Source: Pseudomonadota bacterium (GTDB taxonomy: Bacteria; Pseudomonadota; Alphaproteobacteria; UBA9655). From it: 7,444 bases of DNA. A program made the translations under genes and the position numbers. The stretch's first letter is position 1. Each line of letters opens with the position of its first letter. The stretch covers positions 1 through 7,444 of the forward strand of contig JAKBAL010000104.1 in NCBI GenBank assembly GCA_021809225.1. The letters are read 5' to 3'. Below are positions 1 to 5,452 of the stretch, piece by piece. A model generated the notes under the pieces. It had not been told where the DNA came from, ran no database searches, and worked only from the letters and a program-made list of their open reading frames with translations.

Positions 1-476
1 TTTGAAATGAGCTCTACGAAAAGAATAATTCCACCAATGCTTCCTTGCGATGTGTGCCATGGTAATATCTCCCACTTCCACCACTCAGAACTTCCATCCT
101 TGCGTTTAAATTGGTCATTTTCAGACTTTAAGTGCTCTCCTTCTAAGGCTCTTTGGTGAATTTTTCGCCACTTTTTAGGAAGGTCGGGAACAACGTCGTA
201 AATGTTTTTTCCTTTAATGTCTTTACTACTTAACGCAGTTTCTTTCCTCCAGCGATCGCTGGTTATTATATAGTTAAATTCTTTATCGAAAATTGCAATG
301 GCTGCAGGGATCTTTCTTATAAAGGTCCTAAAAAGAACTTCTTTTTCATTCTCAAAAATGAGCGCATCGCTTTGCCCCCCTCCTCTCAAAAGATTTTGCG
401 TAATTCCTGCGATCGTCATAGAAGTTTTTGGTAAATCTTCAATGTGTTCTTTAGGTAAAGCATCAGATTTTTTCAT
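1..476 (-). CDS. PAS-domain protein, probable histidine kinase (N-terminal part, cut by window edge)
   Basis: The reading frame is open from an ATG at 476 down to the left edge, giving about 158 residues starting MKKSDALPKEHIEDLPK. After a polar N-terminal stretch of about 45 residues comes a PAS domain with the motifs PAAIAIFD, NYIITSDRW, VVPDLPKKWRK, GEHLK, FKRKDGSSEWWKWEILPW and IGGIILFVE. Aligned by eye, it is about 64% identical over roughly 100 residues to the PAS domain of the complete kinase at 588-1787, and the two genes share the same N-terminal MKKS start. The missing C-terminal part is therefore probably a HisKA/HATPase kinase, but this cannot be seen here; it could be a PAS-only protein. 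No membrane segment or signal peptide is visible, so it should be cytosolic. The Shine-Dalgarno sequence is weak. It lies 111 bases downstream of its paralogue on the same strand, consistent with tandem duplication. Confidence 0.8.
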   Translation of the reverse strand, partial: MKKSDALPKEHIEDLPKTSMTIAGITQNLLRGGGQSDALIFENEKEVLFRTFIRKIPAAIAIFDKEFNYIITSDRWRKETALSSKDIKGKNIYDVVPDLPKKWRKIHQRALEGEHLKSENDQFKRKDGSSEWWKWEILPWHTSQGSIGGIILFVELIS

Positions 477-547
477 AAAAAATAACTCAGATGGGGACCT
501 AATATCCCGTAATATATTATATTTTTAGGGATTCTAGAAAGCTTTTT

Positions 548-576
548 TTTATCCTATCTACTCAAGCAAAATACAA
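548..576 (-). promoter_or_regulatory. Candidate promoter for the truncated PAS gene, bracketed by direct repeats
   Basis: On the minus strand, TTGTAT (576-571) is followed after 17 bases by GATAAA (553-548). Two copies of CTCAAGC (plus-strand sense, 561-567 and 582-588) flank the -35 box and are exactly 21 bases apart, two helical turns. AGCAAA/TTTGCT (565-570 and 578-583) forms a dyad across the -35 box. A second possible -10 box, TATAAT, lies at 521-516 without a good -35. Both box matches are moderate, so this is a candidate only. Confidence 0.3.
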
Positions 577-587
577 CTTTGCTCAAG

Positions 588-1787
588 CTAACTAGATTTA
601 AACTTTGGGAGTGAAAAGAAAAATTGAGATCCATTATCCAAGGATGACTTTATCCATATTTTCCCTCCGTGAGCTTCTATAATTTTTTTAGAGATAGATA
701 GACCTACCCCCGTTCCCTCATACTTTGATGTATGATGTAATTTTTCGAATAAGTCGAATATTCTGTGATGGTACTTTGGGTCAATACCAATTCCGTTATC
801 TTCAACACTAAAAATCCAAGTATTTTTTTTCTCTTTTGCCGTGATATAGATGATTGGAATATCGGTCTCGTTAAATTTTAAGGCATTACTAATAAGATTT
901 TGAAAAACACGAGCAATTAGCATCATATCTCCATAAATGGTGGGTACATTATCTGAATAAATGAAGGCGTTCTTATCCCTAATTTTTTTTTCCAGAACCA
1001 TTTTTACAGAATTAATAATATGATGCAGAGAGAAAAAGCTTTTATTTAATCCCGACCTTTCAAATTGTGAGTAAGCCAATATTCCATTAACCAAAGTGTT
1101 CATGTGTCTTATGCTTTTTGAAATTGTGTTTAGATAATTTTTAGCTTCATCTCCGAGCTGATCTTTGAATTTATCTTCAATAATACGGCTATAGTTGGAT
1201 ATTGTCCTTAAAGGTTCGTTCAAATCATGGGCACAAATATGAGCAAATCTTTCAAGTTCAGAGTTAGATTTATTGAGCGCTTGAATCATCTTTACCATTT
1301 TTTGTTCTAGGTTCTTACGCTTTGTCGTATGTTCTACAAACATGATAAGACCCCCAATAACTTTTTCGCTTTTATACCACGGTAAAATTTCCCACCGAAG
1401 CCACTCCGTGCTCCCATCGTTTCTTTTAAATTTTTCGTCTCCGTCACATTTTAAATGTTCCCCCTTTAAGCATCTTTCATGGTTTTTTCGCCACCTGAGA
1501 GGAATATCTGGGACGACCTCATAATGATTTTTTCCTATTAAATCTCTCGTTGGCGAATTCGTTTCTACGATCCAACGATCGCTAGTGATAATGTAATTTA
1601 ATTTTTCATCAAAAATTGCAATAGCTGCAGGCAAATTTTTTATAAATGTTTTTAAAATACTTTCTTCTTCTTTGTTAGAGGTTCTCAGTTCTTCTATAAA
1701 TGATTTCTGAGCTATTAAGGTGCCTTTTGAGGTACTTTTAGAGGGCGTATCAACTTTTTTTTTGGATAGTATTTCAGACTTTTTCAT
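588..1787 (-). CDS. Soluble PAS-domain sensor histidine kinase (phytochrome-type HisKA)
   Basis: This 399-residue protein is predicted to sense a signal and autophosphorylate on histidine in the cytosol, then pass the phosphate to a response regulator. A polar N-terminus (1-45) precedes a PAS domain with its C-terminal PAC strand (about 48-155), a short coiled coil (156-180), HisKA (about 178-245) and HATPase_c (about 285-395). The H-box is FAHICAHDLNEPLRTI with H187 as phospho-acceptor. The N-box has N297 and N301, the G1 box is D330-N-G-I-G, the F-box is around F344, and the G2 box is G358-T-G-V-G. All boxes look intact, so the kinase should be active. The H-box resembles the Cph1 phytochrome kinase group, but there is no GAF/PHY photosensory module. 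There are no transmembrane segments. AGGG lies just upstream of the ATG on the minus strand. The XRE-receiver fusion encoded immediately upstream is a plausible partner. The PAS ligand is unknown. Confidence 0.93.
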   Translation of the reverse strand: MKKSEILSKKKVDTPSKSTSKGTLIAQKSFIEELRTSNKEEESILKTFIKNLPAAIAIFDEKLNYIITSDRWIVETNSPTRDLIGKNHYEVVPDIPLRWRKNHERCLKGEHLKCDGDEKFKRNDGSTEWLRWEILPWYKSEKVIGGLIMFVEHTTKRKNLEQKMVKMIQALNKSNSELERFAHICAHDLNEPLRTISNYSRIIEDKFKDQLGDEAKNYLNTISKSIRHMNTLVNGILAYSQFERSGLNKSFFSLHHIINSVKMVLEKKIRDKNAFIYSDNVPTIYGDMMLIARVFQNLISNALKFNETDIPIIYITAKEKKNTWIFSVEDNGIGIDPKYHHRIFDLFEKLHHTSKYEGTGVGLSISKKIIEAHGGKIWIKSSLDNGSQFFFSLPKFKSS

Positions 1788-1810
1788 GTAATTACCCTAT
1801 CCAGGACTTA

Positions 1811-1840
1811 ACTTTATTGTAATTTTGTAAAATTAACAAT
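1811..1840 (-). promoter_or_regulatory. Candidate kinase promoter overlapped by a large dyad (operator candidate)
   Basis: On the minus strand, TTGTTA (1839-1834) and TAAAGT (1816-1811) are separated by 17 bases, each matching the sigma70 consensus at 4 of 6 positions, about 25 bases upstream of the kinase ATG. Bases 1816-1840 form an inverted repeat: ATTGT then AATTTT on the left, AAAATT then ACAAT on the right, with a GT centre and one bulged A at 1835. The dyad therefore spans the -35 box and the whole spacer, where repressors often bind. The region is AT-rich, so part of the symmetry could be chance. A role for the neighbouring XRE-receiver protein is inference. Confidence 0.35.
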
Positions 1841-1894
1841 AACTTAATTTATCCCTGTTGTCTTGCATTTATAAAACCAAACACCTAAAATTGT

Positions 1895-1920
1895 AAGTTG
1901 AAATTAAAAGTGGAATTAAA
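1895..1920. repeat. Imperfect tandem repeat between fusion gene and kinase gene
   Basis: AAGTTGAAATTAAA (1895-1908) is followed directly by AAGTGGAATTAAA (1908-1920), and AAGTGG recurs at 1927-1932 before the G-run next to the stop codon of the upstream gene. The repeats lie 110-130 bases upstream of the kinase start, where an activator could bind. They may equally be a replication-slippage remnant in AT-rich DNA. Confidence 0.35.
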
Positions 1921-1937
1921 CTTGCAAAGTGGGGGGA

Positions 1938-2720
1938 CTAACTCGCTTTTGTAACATCCCATGCGTGATTAGGAAGAACGACAACCTCCGTCCAATAACT
2001 AATTGCTAAATGGAGATGCTTCTTAAGCGTTTCATATTCAAAAGATTTTCTTATGTATCCGCTTGCATAGTTTTTATAGGAATCCATGACGTCTTTAATA
2101 CTAATACTGCCTGTAAGGACCAGCACAGGGATGTGTCTCATGTCTTTGCTTTGCTTTATTGATTTTAGGAGAGAGACCCCATTAATTTTCGGCATATTTA
2201 AATCAATTAAAATAATGTCGGGAATAGGAATTTTAGTGATATTGCTTCTTCTTTTTGTTATATCTAAGAATTCTTCACCATCATGCATGCAATATAAATT
2301 TATTTTTAATTCATAGTCCTCAAGAGCTCGCCGAATCAGAAATTGATCTTCTGCATTATCCTCTATTAATAAAATATTTATCTTTTCCAAACTTGGGTAA
2401 GAGTTGATATCCTCTTTTTCAGATGGAGACGTATTTTCTTCATTAAATGTATACCCCTCAAAGAAGCAATTTGGAGTCACAGAAAAAAGTTTACAAAACT
2501 TGTAAAGCATACCTGTGGGAATTTTTGTTTGCCCTCCCTCGTATTTATGAATTTGTTGGTGAGAAACACCTACTTTTTCACCACAGTCTATAAGGGTTAA
2601 CCCAATCCTCTCTCTAAAATCTCTTAGTTTTTGACCAACGTACTCATCTATGGTGAATGTATTTTCATAAAAAACAGTATCTTGGGGAAATGTGGTTTCT
2701 TCTTTTTTAGGATTATTCAT
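1938..2720 (-). CDS. XRE-family HTH fused to an Rcp1-like response-regulator receiver
   Basis: This 260-residue protein joins two domains in an unusual order. Residues 28-90 are an XRE/HTH_3 DNA-binding domain (VGQKLRDFRERIGLTLIDCG; recognition-helix region SHQQIHKYEGG). Residues 91-113 are a polar linker. Residues 114-250 are a receiver domain with the acidic pair E120/D121, phospho-acceptor D173 in LIDLNMPKINGVSLL, T203 and K225, so all key residues are present. The receiver's end, SYWTEVVVLP, and its overall pattern match the Rcp1 group, stand-alone receivers that partner phytochrome-like kinases. Here the receiver has gained an output domain at its N-terminus, whereas typical regulators carry DNA-binding domains C-terminally. 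The start is supported by GGAGA placed 5 bases before the ATG. It is likely phosphorylated by the kinase encoded next (150-base gap). Phosphorylation probably alters binding of the HTH to DNA; the targets are unknown. Confidence 0.92.
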   Translation of the reverse strand: MNNPKKEETTFPQDTVFYENTFTIDEYVGQKLRDFRERIGLTLIDCGEKVGVSHQQIHKYEGGQTKIPTGMLYKFCKLFSVTPNCFFEGYTFNEENTSPSEKEDINSYPSLEKINILLIEDNAEDQFLIRRALEDYELKINLYCMHDGEEFLDITKRRSNITKIPIPDIILIDLNMPKINGVSLLKSIKQSKDMRHIPVLVLTGSISIKDVMDSYKNYASGYIRKSFEYETLKKHLHLAISYWTEVVVLPNHAWDVTKAS

Positions 2721-2734
2721 GTTTTCTCCAATAA

Positions 2735-2749
2735 ATATTCTGTGAATAT
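2735..2749. promoter_or_regulatory. Perfect 15-base dyad upstream of XRE-receiver start (autoregulatory operator candidate)
   Basis: ATATTC (2735-2740) and GAATAT (2744-2749) are perfect inverted arms around a TGT centre. The dyad lies 15-29 bases upstream of the fusion gene's ATG and just beyond its Shine-Dalgarno sequence. Size and placement suit autorepression by an XRE protein. No binding evidence is available and the arms are AT-rich. Confidence 0.3.
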
Positions 2750-2839
2750 ATTTCGTTTTTTAATTTTTCTTAGAATGACGCACTAAGTTAAAAAATTAGT
2801 GGGGGAGACCAATTCTATGGTTGATCTTTTAGTATCCGG

Positions 2840-2871
2840 TTGGACCTAAAGCAGCCCCCTGCTGCTTCCAA
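2840..2871. repeat. G/C-rich hairpin in intergenic region
   Basis: AAGCAGC (2849-2855) and GCTGCTT (2861-2867) pair around CCCCT. The stem is prolonged by TTGG (2840-2843) with CCAA (2868-2871) across a five-base bulge. This gives 11 base pairs in an otherwise AT-rich gap. Neither strand shows a T-run after it, so it is not a classical intrinsic terminator. It could be an mRNA 3'-end stabiliser, a leader structure of the XRE-receiver transcript or a copy of a repetitive palindrome. Confidence 0.45.
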
Positions 2872-2959
2872 TAGACCATACAAACTTTCCGCTTAATAAA
2901 AAGTTTATTATAAAAAACTTTTTCAACCAGAAGCCTTTAAAAATCAAAACCAAAGTCAG

Positions 2960-2977
2960 AAAAATCCTTCTTAGGAT
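2960..2977 (-). terminator. Weak intrinsic terminator candidate after ferritin-like gene
   Basis: On the minus strand ATCCT (2977-2973), loop AAGA and AGGAT (2968-2964) form a five-base-pair stem whose end leads into five T residues (2964-2960). It starts about 53 bases after the stop codon of the ferritin-like gene. The stem is short, so termination would be inefficient and some read-through into the XRE-receiver gene is possible. Confidence 0.35.
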
Positions 2978-3029
2978 ACTTATGATTTCTTCAATTAACA
3001 AGCTCCTATATGATAGTGATTTATTCATT

Positions 3030-3485
3030 CTAGGAAATTTCATCTAATTCTTCTTCGATCCACAATAAATGATATTTTTCATCTCGATACCCCTCCATTA
3101 AAGCTTTCTTGATGTCTGAAGGAATATCGTCGTAGGTATTTATCTTTTCATAAACTTCATTCGTCATGATCTCATTCCCCCTCATCGCCTTTAGAATAGC
3201 TATATCACCAGCGAAAGTTGCTAAAATGACTTTTCCTTGGGTTAAAAGTTTTTTTATTCCTGGCCCAGTAGGGCAATTATAACCTCTTGTCTTAAGAAAA
3301 TGAGATATAGTCCCTATATGCCTCTCGTAGTCATTTTTAAATCCCTCCAATATTACTTTGTACTTTTGATTCTTGATCCCTTTAATGGCGGTTTCATACC
3401 CTTCAACTGCAGCATAATCAAGGCTAATCAAATCTTTTAATTCTTGGATAAAGTGATCTTCTAAAAGCTTTATCATACTACCCAT
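3030..3485 (-). CDS. Ferritin-like four-helix protein
   Basis: The chosen start gives 151 residues, beginning MGSMIKLLEDHF. The ATG at 3485 is preceded by a strong AGGAG eight bases away. A TTG start at 3509 would translate that same Shine-Dalgarno sequence, so it is rejected. The protein is almost all helical and follows the pattern of the ferritin-like/DUF2383-type group: DLISLDYAAVEGYETAI (first helix, E28 and E31), NDYERHI (E54, H56), a CPTGPGIKKLLTQGKV loop, LKAMRGNE and NEVYEKI (E105, E110), and DEKYHLLWIEEEL with an ExxH at E136/H139. These acidic and histidine residues could hold a di-iron site, but the first ExxH is not canonical, so ferroxidase activity is uncertain. No signal peptide is visible. 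The genes after it on this strand encode signalling proteins, so a stress role is possible but is inference. Confidence 0.82.
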   Translation of the reverse strand: MGSMIKLLEDHFIQELKDLISLDYAAVEGYETAIKGIKNQKYKVILEGFKNDYERHIGTISHFLKTRGYNCPTGPGIKKLLTQGKVILATFAGDIAILKAMRGNEIMTNEVYEKINTYDDIPSDIKKALMEGYRDEKYHLLWIEEELDEIS

Positions 3486-3576
3486 TTTTTTTCTCCTTTT
3501 ATATCTCAATTCATTTTCTAGTATTCTTCTCTACAAAATTTTATAAAGTTTAATTTTGATGAAGATTTATTTCTAT

Positions 3577-3620
3577 GAACTTATTGCCCCCCCCTATGCG
3601 CATAGGGGAGCAATAAGTTC
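3577..3620. repeat. Long near-perfect palindrome (20 paired bases per arm)
   Basis: The left arm (3577-3599) begins GAACTTATTGC and ends CCCCTATGC. The right arm (3600-3620) begins GCATAGGGG and ends GCAATAAGTTC. The only mismatch is an internal bulge of CCC (3588-3590) against A (3609). The centre has no loop, so it can form a cruciform in DNA or a very stable hairpin in RNA. There is no T-run on either side, so an intrinsic terminator is unlikely. Options are a repetitive intergenic palindrome, a transposon footprint or a protein-binding site. Confidence 0.75.
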
Positions 3621-3720
3621 ACTGGGCTTGCTTTCTCTATAAGATATGATAATGATGCCAAACATAGAGGGGAATGAGCTCGCATTGAGGCAGCTTTTAT
3701 TGACTCTCCGAGCAATTTTT

Positions 3721-3750
3721 TTGCCATTCCCTTTCCTTTTCTGACATAAT
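3721..3750 (+). promoter_or_regulatory. Candidate sigma70 promoter for rnj operon
   Basis: TTGCCA (3721-3726) and CATAAT (3745-3750) are separated by 18 bases; each matches consensus at five (-10) or four (-35) of six positions. Transcription would begin near 3757, giving a leader of about 38 bases before the rnj ATG. It is the best promoter-like pair in the gap. Confidence 0.5.
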
Positions 3751-3794
3751 AGGAAGAGGACGGTGAAGGCTACAGAAGATGGTATGAGCTAAGA

Positions 3795-5441
3795 ATGCAA
3801 CTAGATCCAAATAAGTTATATTTTTTACCCTTGGGAGGCTCAGGGGAAATCGGAATGAATCTTAATCTCTACCACACCCGCGGAAAGTGGCTGATGGTAG
3901 ATTTGGGGATTACGTTTGATCAAACACCGGGGATTGAAGTATTAATGCCCGATACTAAATTTATTGAAGAGCATGCACAAAATCTGGCGGGAATTGTTCT
4001 GACCCATGCTCATGAGGATCATATCGGGGCCGTTCCTTATCTTTGGTCTCGCTTACAATGTCCGCTTTTTGCCACTCCTTTTACAGCTTCTCTTTTAAGA
4101 CATAAGCTTAAAGAGGCGGGTCTTAATGCTCCTCTTCATGAAATTCCTCTTTCAGGGGGAGTTGATATTGGTCCCTTTTCCGTAGATTTTATCAGCATAA
4201 CCCATTCCATCCCTGAACCCAATGTCTTAGCAATTCGAACAGCTGCAGGAACGATTGTCCATACTGGAGATTGGAAAATTGATCCAGATCCTCTTATTGG
4301 GAAGGCAACTGATATTGATGCTTTGAAAAAACTAGGTGACGAAGGGGTATTAGCTCTTGTTTGTGACTCAACCAATGTCTTTGTTCCGGGACATTCGGGC
4401 TCTGAAAAACCCATTCGTAAAAATCTTATTGAACTTGTCGCAAAATTTCCTGGGAAACGGGTTCTTATCGCTTGCTTTGCCTCAAACGTCGCACGGGTCG
4501 CAAGCTGTGCTGAAGCCGGAATTGCTAACAAACGCCTTGTGGGGTTGGTGGGTCGTTCTCTCCATCGTGTGGATGAAGTGGCTCGTCAGCTTAACTACTT
4601 TAAGGATTACCCCCCTTTCCTCAATCACCATGATGCAGGATTTCTTGAGCGTGACAAAACTCTTCTTGTATGTACAGGAAGTCAGGGAGAGCAACGGGCT
4701 GCTCTTTTAAGAATCGCTAAAGGTGAAGATAGGCATATTTTCTTGGAAGAAGGAGATGTTGTTATTTTTTCATCTCGCCAAATCCCAGGGAATGAAAAGT
4801 CTATTTCTGCTTTGCAAAACTTGCTTGTCCGAAATGGGGTTCAGGTCATTACTGCAAACGATGAGGACATTCATGTTTCAGGACATCCTTGTCGAGACGA
4901 ACTCAAAAAAATGTACTCTTGGATTCGCCCCAAGATTGTCGTGCCTGTCCATGGAGAAGATCATCATATCCTTGAGCAAGCTCAGCTGGCCTTAGCAAAC
5001 AATGTTCCTTATGTCATTACGCCCCGTAATGGAGATCTGATCGCCCTTACAGAGACCGGGGCAAAGCTTGTCGATCAAGTCTATTCAGGACGTCTGGCCC
5101 TTGATGGAAGGAAATTGATTCCTTACAAAGGAACGGTGATGCATGATCGCCACCGCTTGATGAATACGGGACATGCCCTCGTCACTCTCATCTTAGAGAG
5201 AAAGGGGTCCTTTAAACATCCCCCATCCGTTCTTTTGATTGGAGTTGCGGAAGGGGAGCATCTTGAAAAGCTTACAGCTAACTGTGTTGGGGCCATTGAA
5301 GCCGCTTTTCTATCACTTCCTTTAGCTGACCGAGATGATGACGATACAGTTGCTGAAATCGGGCGTATTGCGACGAGACGTGTTTTATCAAATTATTATG
5401 GAAAAAAGACGCTAACTCACGTGCAAGTTTATCGTGTTTAA
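3795..5441 (+). CDS. rnj: Ribonuclease J
   Basis: This 548-residue protein has the full length and all landmarks of RNase J, a metallo-beta-lactamase/beta-CASP nuclease that degrades and matures RNA from the 5' end and can also cut internally. The N-terminus LPLGGSGEIGMNLN is typical. The zinc motif is H71-A-H73-E-D75-H76, with further ligands in ITHSIPE (H137) and HTGDWKID (D159). The beta-CASP segment has CDSTN (D191), VCTGSQGE and HVSGH (H360, H364), and the final ligand lies in VPVHGEDHH (H386). The C-terminal domain follows to residue 548. All catalytic residues are present. The start has no strong Shine-Dalgarno sequence at normal spacing, but the next methionine would remove the conserved N-terminus. 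It heads a tight cluster with mce (11-base gap) and DUF1467. In other alphaproteobacteria RNase J takes part in rRNA 5'-end maturation. Confidence 0.97.
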   Translation: MQLDPNKLYFLPLGGSGEIGMNLNLYHTRGKWLMVDLGITFDQTPGIEVLMPDTKFIEEHAQNLAGIVLTHAHEDHIGAVPYLWSRLQCPLFATPFTASLLRHKLKEAGLNAPLHEIPLSGGVDIGPFSVDFISITHSIPEPNVLAIRTAAGTIVHTGDWKIDPDPLIGKATDIDALKKLGDEGVLALVCDSTNVFVPGHSGSEKPIRKNLIELVAKFPGKRVLIACFASNVARVASCAEAGIANKRLVGLVGRSLHRVDEVARQLNYFKDYPPFLNHHDAGFLERDKTLLVCTGSQGEQRAALLRIAKGEDRHIFLEEGDVVIFSSRQIPGNEKSISALQNLLVRNGVQVITANDEDIHVSGHPCRDELKKMYSWIRPKIVVPVHGEDHHILEQAQLALANNVPYVITPRNGDLIALTETGAKLVDQVYSGRLALDGRKLIPYKGTVMHDRHRLMNTGHALVTLILERKGSFKHPPSVLLIGVAEGEHLEKLTANCVGAIEAAFLSLPLADRDDDDTVAEIGRIATRRVLSNYYGKKTLTHVQVYRV

Positions 5442-5452
5442 GGAAAAAAACT

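Larger units (their letters stand above)
2721..3029. other. Intergenic region between ferritin-like gene and XRE-receiver gene
   Basis: About 309 bases without a convincing gene. From right to left it holds a short terminator-like hairpin (2960-2977), an AT-rich hairpin with nine-base arms AAAAAGTTT (2898-2906) and AAACTTTTT (2915-2923), a G/C-rich hairpin (2840-2871), an inverted repeat CACTAA (2781-2786) / TTAGTG (2796-2801) and a dyad (2735-2749) just before the fusion gene. The leftmost part is presumably the leader and control region of the XRE-receiver gene, but I see no clear -35/-10 pair. A hydrophobic reading frame of 65 codons crosses the right side and is not accepted as a gene. 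Confidence 0.5.
3486..3794. other. Divergent intergenic region between ferritin-like gene and rnj
   Basis: About 309 bases with no supported gene. It contains AT-rich upstream sequence of the ferritin-like gene (3486-3576) without a clear promoter, a large palindrome (3577-3620), a GCTCG (3678-3682) / CGAGC (3709-3713) pair followed by seven T residues (3716-3722) that could be a poor plus-strand terminator or attenuator, and the candidate rnj promoter (3721-3750). A nine-codon frame (GTG at 3763, TAA ending 3792) stops two bases before the rnj ATG. Base composition shifts across this gap, making it a possible junction between accessory and core DNA. Confidence 0.55.

Noticed and set aside
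298..528. Plus-strand 76-codon frame
   Set aside because: It is antisense to the PAS-domain coding sequence at 1-476, which has clear homology to the neighbouring kinase.
2846..3043. Minus-strand 65-codon hydrophobic frame overlapping the end of the ferritin-like gene
   Set aside because: It has no good Shine-Dalgarno sequence, runs through two hairpins and a terminator-like element, and shows no recognisable motif; its hydrophobicity can come from AT-rich sequence. A start at 3028 just after the upstream stop keeps a small chance of coupling.
3577..3620. Intrinsic terminator reading of the large palindrome
   Set aside because: No T-run follows it on either strand and no gene ends beside it; the two flanking genes diverge from it.
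4136..4531. Minus-strand and alternative-frame ORFs inside rnj (also 4357-4710, 4482-4694, 4723-4995)
   Set aside because: They lie wholly within a fully conserved RNase J coding sequence in other frames and have no motifs or ribosome binding sites.
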